From Aminivibrio sp. (GTDB taxonomy: Bacteria; Synergistota; Synergistia; Synergistales; Aminobacteriaceae), in contig JAGPEN010000005.1 in NCBI GenBank assembly GCA_018057035.1, positions 1 to 23,754 of the forward strand: a DNA stretch of 23,754 nt, read 5' to 3'. This document shows, one piece after another, positions 14,334-22,665 of this stretch (positions within the stretch are counted from its first letter, which is position 1; every line of letters starts with the position of its first letter). Under the pieces are notes generated by a model. The model worked only from the letters and a program-made list of their open reading frames with translations. It ran no database searches and was not told the origin of the DNA. A program made the position numbers and the translations under genes.

Positions 14334-15395
14334 ATGAATTCCGGAAACCGCCGCGGCACTTCCGGGTCTCTTGACTCCTTCGAGGACGTCCGGAAGTACA
14401 CTGTCGAGGGAATAAGACTTCACTCCGCCACCCACGAAGAAATCATGGGTGGTTTTACAACTGATGTATACTTCGTCAAGACCCGGGATGTCCTCAGGGA
14501 TGCGGGGCGCCTGTCCACCCCGGTCACCGCAGAGGTTTTTGCACGAAAAAGCGGCGTTTTCGCGGGCCTTGAAGAGGTCATGACCCTGCTGAGCGACAGG
14601 AACGTGGAAGTGGAAGCCCTCAGGGAAGGAGACACCTTCTCTCCCAAAGAGGTCCTCGTGCGGATCTCCGGTCCCTACGGGGAGTTCGGCCTCTACGAGA
14701 CGGTGCTTCTTGGAATGCTCGCGAGCGCGACTTCCTGGGCCACTGCCGCAAAGGCATGTGTGGATGCCGCGGAAGGCAAGCCCGTGCTCTGCTTCGGGGC
14801 CAGGCACGTCCACCCGGCCGTGGCGCCGGTGATGGAGCGGACTGCGGTTCGTGTCGGAGGCTGCAGCGGAGCGAGTTGCATCCTGGGCGCCCGGCTGGCG
14901 GGGATCGACCCCATGGGTACGGTGCCCCACGCCGCGGTTCTCCTCGTTGGGGATACTGTTGCCCTGGCGAAGCATTACGATGCGGTCATGCCTGAAGGCG
15001 ACCAGAGGATTGTCCTTGTCGACACCTTCAAGGATGAAGCGGAGGAAACCCTCCGGGTCGCCGAGGCTCTTGGGGATAAACTCTCCGCCGTCAGGCTCGA
15101 TACGCCGGGAGAACGGGGAGGCGTATCGCCGGATCTCGTTCGGGAAATACGGTATCGTCTTGATCTCGCAGGGTTCAGGCATGTTCGCATCATCGCCTCC
15201 GGCGGGCTCTATCCCGACCGTATTCGGGAACTCGCGGCCGCTGGAGCCGACTCCTTCGGCGTAGGAAGCTACATCTCCCACGCGAATCCCATCGACATGA
15301 CCATGGACATAAAGGAGATCGACGGGCGTCCCGTGGCAAAACGGGGAAGATTGCCGGGAAGGATTGATAATCCCCGGCTCGTTCGTGTAAAATAA
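14334..15395 (+). CDS. pncB: Nicotinate phosphoribosyltransferase, short archaeal-like type
   Basis: Salvage enzyme joining nicotinate to PRPP to give nicotinate mononucleotide on the way to NAD. The 353-aa product is shorter than E. coli PncB and resembles the archaeal/Thermoplasma-type enzyme: GGFTTDVYFVKTRDVL (39-54), FGLYETVLLGMLASAT, FGARHVHPAVAPVMERTAV, GTVPHAAVLLVGD, LVDTFKDE, ASGGLYPDRIRELAAAGADSFGVGSYIS, and VAKRGRLPGR near the end. It lacks the C-terminal zinc-like Cys cluster recalled for some archaeal relatives. The first 38 residues are poorly conserved in appearance; no good ribosome site precedes ATG 14334, so coupling to secG (6-base gap) is likely. QaPRTase (NadC) is a related alternative, but the TTDVYF motif favours nicotinate. 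Confidence 0.88.
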   Translation: MNSGNRRGTSGSLDSFEDVRKYTVEGIRLHSATHEEIMGGFTTDVYFVKTRDVLRDAGRLSTPVTAEVFARKSGVFAGLEEVMTLLSDRNVEVEALREGDTFSPKEVLVRISGPYGEFGLYETVLLGMLASATSWATAAKACVDAAEGKPVLCFGARHVHPAVAPVMERTAVRVGGCSGASCILGARLAGIDPMGTVPHAAVLLVGDTVALAKHYDAVMPEGDQRIVLVDTFKDEAEETLRVAEALGDKLSAVRLDTPGERGGVSPDLVREIRYRLDLAGFRHVRIIASGGLYPDRIRELAAAGADSFGVGSYISHANPIDMTMDIKEIDGRPVAKRGRLPGRIDNPRLVRVK

Positions 15396-15566
15396 CAGAC
15401 CGGAGTCGAAACGTGCATCATTTCGCCGCGTCGGCGGAGAAAGCAAGCCCCCGGGGACCCCTGCCACGTTCCCGAGATGCTTGGGGCGGCGCTTCCTCCA
15501 TCGATGTTTGTGTGATCTTTGTCTATAGAAAAATGAAACAGGAAAGAGAATGAAGGAGGAAATTCC
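15396..15566 (+). other. Leader region of the rplM-rpsI operon
   Basis: This 171-base gap contains no gene. It has a small cgccg-cgt-cggcg hairpin (15424-15436) and two longer-range pairings: aacgtg (15410-15415) with cacgtt (15465-15470), and gcatc (15415-15419) with gatgc (15476-15480). These cannot nest with each other, so they are alternative or pseudoknotted. A weak promoter candidate has TATAGA at 15524-15529 with only TCGATG 17 bases upstream. L13 operons often carry autoregulatory leaders; I cannot match this one to a known class. Confidence 0.4.
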
Positions 15567-15998
15567 ATGTCGGACAGTCGTTCCTTTATGGCCGTAAAAG
15601 AAAAGGTCGAACACCAGTGGTACATAGTTGATGCCACTGACAAGCCCCTTGGCCGTATTGCTTCCCAGGTCGCCAAGATCCTCATGGGGAAGAACAAGCC
15701 CACGTACACTCCCCACGTTGACTGCGGCGATTTCGTCATCATCATCAACGCCGAAAAAGCGAAGCTCACGGGCAACAAGAGGCTCAAGAGCTCCGTCCAT
15801 CACTACACAGGTTTCCTTGGCGGATTCCGTTCCGCAACATACGGTGAAATGATGGACAAGAAACCTGTGCAGCTCATGGAGCGGGTCGTCAAGGGAATGC
15901 TTCCCAGGACCAGGCTCAAGCTCCACAGGAAGCTCAAAGTGTATGCGGGACCGGAGCATCCTCACGCGGCGCAGCGGCCCGTTGCCATAGAAGTGTAA
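15567..15998 (+). CDS. rplM: 50S ribosomal protein L13
   Basis: Large-subunit ribosomal protein. The 143-aa sequence carries [22 protein letters not shown] (20-40), [39 protein letters not shown] and [12 protein letters not shown], all typical. AAGGAGG sits 7 bases upstream of ATG 15567. It has a short N-terminal extension (about 16 residues before the conserved HQWYIVDA) compared with E. coli L13. It is co-transcribed with rpsI 25 bases downstream, the near-universal arrangement. Confidence 0.98.
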   Translation: MSDSRSFMAVKEKVEHQWYIVDATDKPLGRIASQVAKILMGKNKPTYTPHVDCGDFVIIINAEKAKLTGNKRLKSSVHHYTGFLGGFRSATYGEMMDKKPVQLMERVVKGMLPRTRLKLHRKLKVYAGPEHPHAAQRPVAIEV

Positions 15999-16023
15999 AT
16001 TTCGGGGAGGGGGAAAAGACTCG

Positions 16024-16419
16024 ATGCAGAATACAGCATACTGCTGGGGAACCGGAAGAAGAAAATGCGCCCTGGCTCGCGTGCGGGTTCGCCCCGGCGA
16101 CGGGACGATAAAAGTCAACGAAAGAACAGTGGAGGATTACTTCCCGCGGATAGCATGGCAGCTCAACGCCCTGCAGCCGCTGAAGTCCGCCGGGCTCGAG
16201 GGAAAGGTGGACGTTTTCGTCCGCGCCACCGGCGGGGGCCTTACCGGCCAGGCCGGGGCAGTCCGTCTCGGAATCGCCAGGGCTCTTCTGAAGCTCAATC
16301 CTGAACTTCGCCCTGTTCTGAAGAAGAACGGATTCCTTACCAGGGACTCCCGAATGGTGGAACGGAAAAAGTTCGGCCAGAAGGGTGCCCGTGGACTTCG
16401 GCAGTTCTCCAAGCGGTAA
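16024..16419 (+). CDS. rpsI: 30S ribosomal protein S9
   Basis: Small-subunit ribosomal protein whose C-terminal tail reaches the P-site tRNA. The 131-aa protein has [19 protein letters not shown] (9-27), [40 protein letters not shown] and ends in the diagnostic FSKR. GGGGAGGGGG precedes the ATG by 8-9 bases. The gene ends 26 bases before a strong terminator. Confidence 0.98.
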   Translation: MQNTAYCWGTGRRKCALARVRVRPGDGTIKVNERTVEDYFPRIAWQLNALQPLKSAGLEGKVDVFVRATGGGLTGQAGAVRLGIARALLKLNPELRPVLKKNGFLTRDSRMVERKKFGQKGARGLRQFSKR

Positions 16420-16445
16420 TAGGACAACCGGAACGGTATTTCCAG

Positions 16446-16472
16446 GGACAGGCTACGGCCTGTCCTTTTTTT
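16446..16472 (+). terminator. Intrinsic terminator of rplM-rpsI
   Basis: A perfect 8-bp stem, ggacaggc (16446-16453) and gcctgtcc (16458-16465), with a TACG tetraloop, is followed by seven T's. It insulates the efflux operon from ribosomal protein transcription. Confidence 0.97.
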
Positions 16473-16483
16473 ATCCCCCCTTC

Positions 16484-16512
16484 TTGACCGACCATTCGGT
16501 ATAGAGTAAAGT
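16484..16512 (+). promoter_or_regulatory. Promoter of the tetR-efflux operon
   Basis: TTGACC (16484-16489) and TAAAGT (16507-16512) are separated by exactly 17 bases. The first TetR operator lies across the spacer, so repressor binding would exclude RNA polymerase. Confidence 0.7.
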
Positions 16513-16533
16513 GGTCCATACCGAATGGTCGGG
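16487..16533. promoter_or_regulatory. Twin TetR operators (inverted 15-bp repeat)
   Basis: ccgaccattcggtat (16488-16502) and ataccgaatggtcgg (16518-16532) are exact inverted repeats. Each contains its own dyad: accga-ccat-tcggt at 16487-16500 is a perfect palindrome, and the second is palindromic except for one base. One operator covers the promoter spacer, the other the transcription start and the ribosome site of tetR. Confidence 0.85.
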
Positions 16534-16543
16534 AGGGATAATC

Positions 16544-17152
16544 GTGGCTGAAGAAACAAGTGAATCGCGAAAAGCCATCCTCAGGGCGGCCCGGGAGGGA
16601 TTTGCCGCCAGGGGATTTTACGGAACCAGCATGGAGTACATCACCCGGAACGCCGGAGTCAGCAAGGGAGCTGTCTACTGGTATTTCCCCGGCAAGTGGG
16701 AAGTGTACAAGGCAGTTGTGGCCGAAGAGGCGGAGCGGCTCAAGGGCATCGTCCTGCCTCCCGGACTCGAGCTGCCTCCCGGAGAAGCCATGGATTTCTT
16801 TCTCACCCGGGGGGAGCGGCTCATCGACATTTTCGCTGAAGATCCGGTCTGCAGGCTTCTTTTCGTTCACCTTCAGCTCGAGGCCATGCGGGGCCGGGAG
16901 GAAATGATCGAACTCGTCACCACACTCCGGGCCTCCATCACCGAGGACGCTATATCGGTCATCGAAGCCGTTTTTCCCGGGAACATCCTTACCCGCCGGG
17001 GGATCAGCCACCGTGACCTGGTCAACATGTTCGTAGGCATCCTGAACGGCATCATTCTCAACATCGAACTTACGATTACGCGGGAAGAAGCCAGGCGGAA
17101 CTGGAGGTTTCTCATCCGTTCGGTTCTGGGAGGGATCGGCAATGAACCGTAG
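16544..17152 (+). CDS. TetR/AcrR-family repressor of the efflux operon
   Basis: Dimeric DNA-binding repressor, 202 aa. The N-terminal helix-turn-helix is clear: ILRAAREGFAARGFYGTSM leads into YITRNAGVSKGAVYWYFPGK (about 32-51), with the usual YWYF recognition end. The remaining helices (about 60-200) form a variable ligand pocket and dimer interface. The start is GTG 16544, 7 bases after GGGAGG; the upstream GTG at 16511 lies in the -10 box and cannot be used. The twin palindromes immediately upstream are its probable operators, giving negative autoregulation together with the pump genes. The stop overlaps tolC by 11 bases. The inducer is unknown. Confidence 0.93.
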   Translation: MAEETSESRKAILRAAREGFAARGFYGTSMEYITRNAGVSKGAVYWYFPGKWEVYKAVVAEEAERLKGIVLPPGLELPPGEAMDFFLTRGERLIDIFAEDPVCRLLFVHLQLEAMRGREEMIELVTTLRASITEDAISVIEAVFPGNILTRRGISHRDLVNMFVGILNGIILNIELTITREEARRNWRFLIRSVLGGIGNEP

Positions 17153-18476
17153 AATCCTCTTCCTGTTTTGCCTTCTTTTCCTGGTTCTCTACCAGGGGGA
17201 ACGGGCCTATGGTGCGGAGCCTCTTTCCCTGGAAAAGGCCCTTTCCCTGGCCGAAGCAAACAACCCCACCCTGGCAGCAGGCCGCCAGAGGATAGTCCAG
17301 GCAAGGGAGCGCATACACCAGGCAGCCGCCGCTGCCCTGCCCCAGCTTGGAGTATCCCTTCTCTACCAGACGGCGGACAAGGATCCCTTCCATCCCGTTT
17401 TCATCAATGGGCAGCAGGAAGGGTATGCCCAGGCCGGCTTCCGGACCACCTGGAAGGCAGCCCTGACGCTGAGCCAGCTCATCTACAGCGGGGGGGCCGT
17501 CCGGTATTCCGTGGACTCCCGGCGCCTTGCCCTGGAGGGGGTAGAGGCTGCGGAGAAGCGCACCGCCCAGGGAGTGGAGTGGGCGGTAACTTCTGCATGG
17601 TACGACCTGCGGCGGTCGGTCGGGAGACTTTCCGTAGCGGAGGAGACTCTCTCCCTGGCAAAGGAACACCTCCGGCAGGTGCAGGCTCTCTTCCGGAACG
17701 GCGTGGTGGCGAAAAACGACGTTCTCCGGGTGGAAGTCTCCGTCGCAGAGGCCGAACTGGGACGTATCCGGGCGATGAACGCCGTTGACGTGGCATGGCA
17801 CGGCCTTTCCCGGGCAGTCGGAACGTCCCTCCGCCCGGCATTCACCCTTCCGGCAGAAGATGCTCCCGGGGATTTTTCTCCCCTTCCTTCCGACCCCGTG
17901 GCGGAAGGCCTTGCCTCCCGGCCGGAGATGCGGGCTCTGGACAGGGCCATGCATTCGGCTCTTTTTGCCGCGAAAGCGGCAAGGGCTTCCGGAGGCCCCC
18001 GGGTTGTCCTTTTCGGCGAGATCTACAGGGCGGACGAAACCTTCTTCCCTTCAAAAATGGATGACTGGAAGATTACTCTCCAGGCCTCCTGGACCTTCTT
18101 CGACGGCGGCGAGTCGTCCTCCCGGGCCAGGGAAGCGAAGGCCGCGGCGGAAGAACTGCTTCACCAGGCCGAGGATCTGAAGCGGCAGATCGAGCTCGAA
18201 ATCTCCGTAGCCCGTACGAACTTCGAGTCATCCCTCAGGAGGATCGAGGTGGGAAAGGCCATGGTGGCGGCGGCGGAAGAGGACTATCGCATGGCCCTGA
18301 AACGCTACGTGGCCCAGGTGGGGACCAACATCGACGTGCTTGATGCGTCCGTGGCCCTTGCGAACGCAAGGAACCAGCTTGTGGAAGGCCTGTACGACTC
18401 GAAAAAAGCCAGGGTTGAAATCGACTGGGCCATGGGTAATACAGGAAAAGCATTTTTCCGGGAGGCAGCGGAATGA
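17142..18476 (+). CDS. TolC-family outer-membrane efflux protein
   Basis: Outer-membrane channel that connects to the RND pump through the membrane fusion protein. The 444-aa product has a signal peptide (cleavage near AYG24), then two OEP repeats: LSLEKALSLAEANNPTLAAGRQRI at the start, long heptad-rich helices with RNGVVAKNDVLRVEVSVAEAE around 185-207, and the second half ending in LKRYVAQVGTNIDVLDASVALANARNQL. The strand segment SQLIYSGG and its partner WTFFDGGE mark the two membrane-barrel turns. There is no lipobox Cys after the signal peptide. GGGAGGGA precedes ATG 17142. Its stop overlaps the next start as ATGA. The presence of this protein shows an outer membrane. Confidence 0.93.
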   Translation: MNRRILFLFCLLFLVLYQGERAYGAEPLSLEKALSLAEANNPTLAAGRQRIVQARERIHQAAAAALPQLGVSLLYQTADKDPFHPVFINGQQEGYAQAGFRTTWKAALTLSQLIYSGGAVRYSVDSRRLALEGVEAAEKRTAQGVEWAVTSAWYDLRRSVGRLSVAEETLSLAKEHLRQVQALFRNGVVAKNDVLRVEVSVAEAELGRIRAMNAVDVAWHGLSRAVGTSLRPAFTLPAEDAPGDFSPLPSDPVAEGLASRPEMRALDRAMHSALFAAKAARASGGPRVVLFGEIYRADETFFPSKMDDWKITLQASWTFFDGGESSSRAREAKAAAEELLHQAEDLKRQIELEISVARTNFESSLRRIEVGKAMVAAAEEDYRMALKRYVAQVGTNIDVLDASVALANARNQLVEGLYDSKKARVEIDWAMGNTGKAFFREAAE

Positions 18477-19561
18477 AAAAAACAATCGCTCTTCTTTTCT
18501 TCGTTTTCCTGTTCGGCGGACTCATCATCTACAGGTGGCACGAGAAGGAAACCGCGGGAAGCGGTGCTCCCGCCCCGGAAGTCCTTCCCGTGGAAACGGT
18601 CTTCCTCAAAAAACTGACCTTCGAGGACAAGGTGTCTTTCGCCGCCGGCATCGAACCGGAGGAGAAAGCCGCCGTGGTCTGCAAGGTGCCGGGAAAAACG
18701 GTCCTTCGTGTCTTCGTTTCCGAAGGGGATTCCGTCAAGGAAGGAGATCCTCTGGCCATCGTGGACGACAGCCTGCTCCGCCAGCAGATCCTCCAGGCAG
18801 AGGCGGCGCTCGGCCGTGCCTCGAGCTACGCTTCAACCGTTGCCGCAGATTTCGGACGCATTTCGGGACTCTACAAAGAAGAAGTGGTGAGCCGTCAGCA
18901 GTACGATCGTGCCCAGGGAGAAGCCAGGATGGCTGCCCGGCAGGTCCAGGAGGCCAGGGCGGCCCTAAACCAGCAGAAAATTCTGCTAGGATACCATACC
19001 ATCACCGCCCCCATTTCCGGGGTGGTCCTCACCCGTCACATTGACCCCGGGGACACCGTTTCCCAGTCGCCGGCCTTCATACTCGCCCGCCGGGAGAGAG
19101 TGAAAGTCTCGGGAACGGTGCCCGAACGGCTCTTCCCCCGGGTGAAGGAAGGGCAGAAGGCGCTGGTCACGGTGGACGCCTTTCCCGGGAAGAGGTTCGA
19201 AGCCGCCGTCTCCAGGGTTCACCCCTCTCTCGACCCCGTCACCCGCACCGGAAGGGTAGACGTCCTCCTTTCCGCAGAAGACTCCCTCCTTCCGGGCATG
19301 TATGCCAGGGTGACCATTTTGACAGGCGTCAGGGAGGGTGCAGCCCTTCCTCTCGAGGCTGTGGGCAGAATGGCGGGGACGGGGGAATCGGTCTGTTACG
19401 TCGTCTCCGACGGCGTGGCACGACTGAGAGTCATAGAGACAGGCGCAGAGAGGGACAATTTCCTGGAAGTTCTTTCCGGGCTTGAGAATGGTGAGGCGGT
19501 GATCGCCGCCAGGTCTGAAAAGCTCAGGGACGGCACTCCCGTGAAGGCGGCTGAAAAATGA
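18473..19561 (+). CDS. RND efflux membrane fusion (periplasmic adaptor) protein
   Basis: Periplasmic adaptor that bridges the RND pump and TolC. In 362 aa: an N-terminal hydrophobic anchor (about 3-20) without a lipobox Cys; the first half of the lipoyl-like domain (VVCKVPGKTVLRVFVSEGDSVKEGD, about 67-92); a coiled hairpin (about 100-175, with YKEEVVSRQQYDRAQGEARMAA); the second lipoyl half (ITAPISGVVLTRHIDPGDTV); a beta-barrel domain (VKVSGTVPERLF, GKRFEAAVSRVHPSLDP); and a membrane-proximal domain with LPLEAVGR. It overlaps both neighbours by 4 bases (ATGA), so the three pump genes are probably translated in series. Confidence 0.94.
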   Translation: MKKTIALLFFVFLFGGLIIYRWHEKETAGSGAPAPEVLPVETVFLKKLTFEDKVSFAAGIEPEEKAAVVCKVPGKTVLRVFVSEGDSVKEGDPLAIVDDSLLRQQILQAEAALGRASSYASTVAADFGRISGLYKEEVVSRQQYDRAQGEARMAARQVQEARAALNQQKILLGYHTITAPISGVVLTRHIDPGDTVSQSPAFILARRERVKVSGTVPERLFPRVKEGQKALVTVDAFPGKRFEAAVSRVHPSLDPVTRTGRVDVLLSAEDSLLPGMYARVTILTGVREGAALPLEAVGRMAGTGESVCYVVSDGVARLRVIETGAERDNFLEVLSGLENGEAVIAARSEKLRDGTPVKAAEK

Positions 19562-22500
19562 ATCTCCCGGAACTTTCCGTCAACCGCAGAGTCGCCATGC
19601 TCATGGTCTTTCTCGCGGTCATTCTCGTGGGAGGGATCGTCTTCTTCGGGCTCAAGCTCGACCTGCTTCCGAACATCGAGCCTCCGGTGGTGAACGTCCT
19701 CGTCACCTGGCCCGGCGCCTCGGCCAGCGACGTGGAGCAGCGGGTCACAAAGGTTGTTGAGGACAAGGTCTCTCTCATCGAGGGAGTGGACACCATTTTC
19801 TCCAAGTCCATGGACAACATCTCCGTTGTGTCAGTCAAGTTCAAATGGGGCGTGAACCTGGACGTGAAGATGGGGGACGTCCGGGATTCCGTCAATTTCG
19901 CCAGGAGGGACCTCCCGGACGATGCGGAAGAGCCCATCCTCCTTCGCATAACCTCCGGAACAATCCCCTTCCTCACCCTCTCCTTCACCGCAGAACGGTC
20001 CTGGGACGGGCTCCACCACTTCGTCGAGAAGACAGTGGTGGAGAACCTCTCCCGGATCCCCGGGGTGGGGCAGATCCTGGTCTACGGAGGGGAGCAGAGG
20101 GAAATCCAGGTGCGGATCGACGCGGAAAAAGTGGAGGCCTTCGGCATCCCCATTCCTTCGGTCATCGCCGCCGTGGAGCGGGAAAATCTCAACGTACCTG
20201 CAGGATCGCTGAAGCAGGGCCGGACGGAATACTACGTCCGCGTTCCCGGCCGATACACCTCGGTGGAGGAAATCAGGCGGACCGTGGTGGGAGTTGCCGG
20301 AGGCCGCCCCGTCCACCTTTCCGACGTGGCGGAGGTGGACGATACATACAAGGACCGGGATCTCAGGGGCTACCATTTCGACCGGGAGGCGGTCATCATG
20401 GCCGTCCTCAAAACCAGCGACGCCAATACTGTGGAGGTTTCCCGGGCGGTGATAAGCCGGCTGGAAGAGCTGAAAGAAAAAGAATTTCCCTCGGACGTGG
20501 AGTTCCATATCGGAATGAACACCTCCGAGTTCATCCTCAACTCCATCAACAACCTTACCAGTTCTCTCTTCGCGGGCGTCATCCTGGTTTTCGCCGTTAC
20601 CTGGCTCTTTCTCAAGCGCCTCTCAGCCTCCCTCATCGTCTGCGGGGCCATCCCCTTTTCGCTGATAATCACCTTCATCTTCATGGGAGAGCTGGACTAC
20701 ACCATCAACATCTTCACACTCTCCGCCCTGGCCATGGCCAGCGGAATGGTGGTGGACAACTGCATCGTCTCCACCGACCAGGTGGTCTACCATATCGAAA
20801 AGGGAGCCAGGAGATCCGTCGCCTGCGTCATCGGCACCGCGGAAGTGCAGTCCGCTCTCGTGGCCTCCACCCTCACAACGGTGGTGGTGCTGCTTCCTCT
20901 CGCCTTCATACGGGGGCTCGTGGGCGTCTTCTTTTCCTCCCTCACGGTGGTTATGGTGGCGGCGGTGACGGCCTCGCTCTTTGTCAGTCTCACCTTCATC
21001 CCCATGATGGGCAGCTTCTTCTTCCGCCGTGAGGAAGACCGCCTTCGGCTCCACCGCTACACGGACGCAGGTATCCTCTGGCTCGAAAGGGGATACGAGG
21101 GGGTGCTTGAATGGTCGCTGGAAAACCGGAAAATGGTGATCCTCGCCTCCCTGGTCCTCCTCGGGCTCACCTTTGCGGGATTCCGTTTCATCGGCACGGA
21201 GCTCTCTCCGGACCCCGACACGGGAGAAATCACCATCACCATGACCCTTCCGGAAGGAACGGACATAGAGGCGACCGACAGCCTGGTTCTCCGCACAATC
21301 GAGCATGTCCGGAAAACCGTTCCGGAAGCCGCCAACGTCTTCGGATACGACGGAAGGGACGAAAAGGGATTCGCCGTCGCCGCTGGACAGCAGGCAGGAC
21401 CGAACATCGGAAACGTCGGGATCAAACTGGTAAACAAAAGCCTCCGGAAACGCACCGCTTTCGAGGTGGGGGAGTCTCTCAGGTCATGGCTACGGGACCA
21501 GCCAGGCATCGAAAAGCTCAACGTGCTCGTCACGTCTCCCATCAAGTCCATGTTCCTCGGCGCGAAGCCCCTGAACATTGAAGTATTCGGCGATGACCTC
21601 GACGAGGTGGTCCGCCTGTCGGGCAGGGTCGCGGAACTTCTCCGCACCATTCCCGGCACTGTGGACGTCAGCCTGAGCCAGAAACAGAACAGGCCGGAAA
21701 TCAGGGTGGACGTGGACCGGGAAAAGGCGTCCCTTCTGGGCGTGAACACTTATGCCGTGGCGGGAACTCTCAGAACATACTTCTACGGCCACGAAACGGG
21801 GGAAAACTACTGGGAAGGAGAGGATGACTATCCCATACGGTTCCGGCTCCGGAAAGAACAGCGCAACTCCCGGGAAATATTCGACCGTCTCATGGTTCCA
21901 TCCGGCTCGGGGGAAATGGTGCGCCTTTCCACGGTGGCGTCGTATCGGGACACGGCAGGCCCAGCGGAGATCCAGAGAAAGAACAAGCAGCGCTACGTGG
22001 TGGTTGAAGCGAACGTTCACGGACGATCCCTCGGAGAGGTTACGAAAGACGCACAGGCTGCGGTGGCGGAAATGGACATCCCTTCCGGCGTCACCGTCGA
22101 GTTCGGGGGTCAGGTCCGTGAACAGGGGGATGCCTTCCGGCAGATGGGACTTCTCGTCCTCCTGGGAGTGCTCTTGGTCTACATGGTCATGGCCGGGCAG
22201 TATGAGGCTTATCTTGACCCGTTCATCATCATGTTCAGCATCCCCTTCGCCCTTACGGGCGTTGCCTTCGCCTACCTCCTTACGGGACTCTATCTTTCCC
22301 TCCAGGGCCTCCTCGGGATCGTCATGCTTGTAGGCATCGTGGTGAACAACGCCATCGTGCTGGTGGACTACGTGAACCTTCTCCGGGCGAGGGGGGCTCC
22401 TCTTCGGGAAGCCCTTGTCAGTGCCGGTGGGCGAAGGCTCCGTCCAGTCCTCATGACCACCCTCACCACTTTCTTCGGCATGCTTCCCATGGCGGTGAGC

Positions 22501-22665
22501 GGCGCCATGGGTGCGGAGCTGTGGAAGCCTCTCGCAGTCTCCGTTATGGGAGGGCTCATGATCTCCACCCTGGTAACCCTTGTTCTTGTCCCGGTGATAT
22601 ACAGCCTCTTCGAAGAAAAGCTGAGGAAAAAAGGAAGATTCAGGGAGGCGGTGACGAACTCATGA
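19558..22665 (+). CDS. RND-family efflux pump, HAE-1-like inner-membrane transporter
   Basis: Proton-driven inner-membrane exporter, 1035 aa, the usual RND length, with 12 helices and two large periplasmic loops. It opens with LSVNRRVAMLMVFLAVILVGG (helix 1) and LLPNIEPPVVNVLVTWPGAS, and ends with WKPLAVSVMGGLMISTLVTLVLVPVIYSL (helix 12). Helix 4 reads GMVVDNCIVSTDQV: Asp400 matches the first relay Asp of AcrB, while the second is Asn401. Helix 10 reads GIVVNNAIVLVDYV, with Asn930 where AcrB has Lys940. This matches a common non-AcrB subgroup, not a dead pump. Substrates may be drugs, bile-like compounds or metabolites; heavy-metal (CzcA) type is less likely. Downstream it overlaps a P-II-like gene by 4 bases. 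Confidence 0.95.
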   Translation: MNLPELSVNRRVAMLMVFLAVILVGGIVFFGLKLDLLPNIEPPVVNVLVTWPGASASDVEQRVTKVVEDKVSLIEGVDTIFSKSMDNISVVSVKFKWGVNLDVKMGDVRDSVNFARRDLPDDAEEPILLRITSGTIPFLTLSFTAERSWDGLHHFVEKTVVENLSRIPGVGQILVYGGEQREIQVRIDAEKVEAFGIPIPSVIAAVERENLNVPAGSLKQGRTEYYVRVPGRYTSVEEIRRTVVGVAGGRPVHLSDVAEVDDTYKDRDLRGYHFDREAVIMAVLKTSDANTVEVSRAVISRLEELKEKEFPSDVEFHIGMNTSEFILNSINNLTSSLFAGVILVFAVTWLFLKRLSASLIVCGAIPFSLIITFIFMGELDYTINIFTLSALAMASGMVVDNCIVSTDQVVYHIEKGARRSVACVIGTAEVQSALVASTLTTVVVLLPLAFIRGLVGVFFSSLTVVMVAAVTASLFVSLTFIPMMGSFFFRREEDRLRLHRYTDAGILWLERGYEGVLEWSLENRKMVILASLVLLGLTFAGFRFIGTELSPDPDTGEITITMTLPEGTDIEATDSLVLRTIEHVRKTVPEAANVFGYDGRDEKGFAVAAGQQAGPNIGNVGIKLVNKSLRKRTAFEVGESLRSWLRDQPGIEKLNVLVTSPIKSMFLGAKPLNIEVFGDDLDEVVRLSGRVAELLRTIPGTVDVSLSQKQNRPEIRVDVDREKASLLGVNTYAVAGTLRTYFYGHETGENYWEGEDDYPIRFRLRKEQRNSREIFDRLMVPSGSGEMVRLSTVASYRDTAGPAEIQRKNKQRYVVVEANVHGRSLGEVTKDAQAAVAEMDIPSGVTVEFGGQVREQGDAFRQMGLLVLLGVLLVYMVMAGQYEAYLDPFIIMFSIPFALTGVAFAYLLTGLYLSLQGLLGIVMLVGIVVNNAIVLVDYVNLLRARGAPLREALVSAGGRRLRPVLMTTLTTFFGMLPMAVSGAMGAELWKPLAVSVMGGLMISTLVTLVLVPVIYSLFEEKLRKKGRFREAVTNS

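Noticed and set aside
14046..16118. Long minus-strand open frame (690 codons) across secG, pncB and rplM
   Set aside because: It is antisense to three clearly identified genes and shows no domain pattern.
19845..21032. Plus-strand frame of 395 codons inside the RND gene
   Set aside because: It lies wholly within the pump gene in another frame, and the product is rich in Arg, Gly, His and Pro, typical of a shadow frame.
19558..22665. Heavy-metal (CzcA-type) pump
   Set aside because: The adaptor lacks metal-binding His/Cys-rich segments, and the helix 4 and helix 10 motifs fit the HAE-1-like group better.
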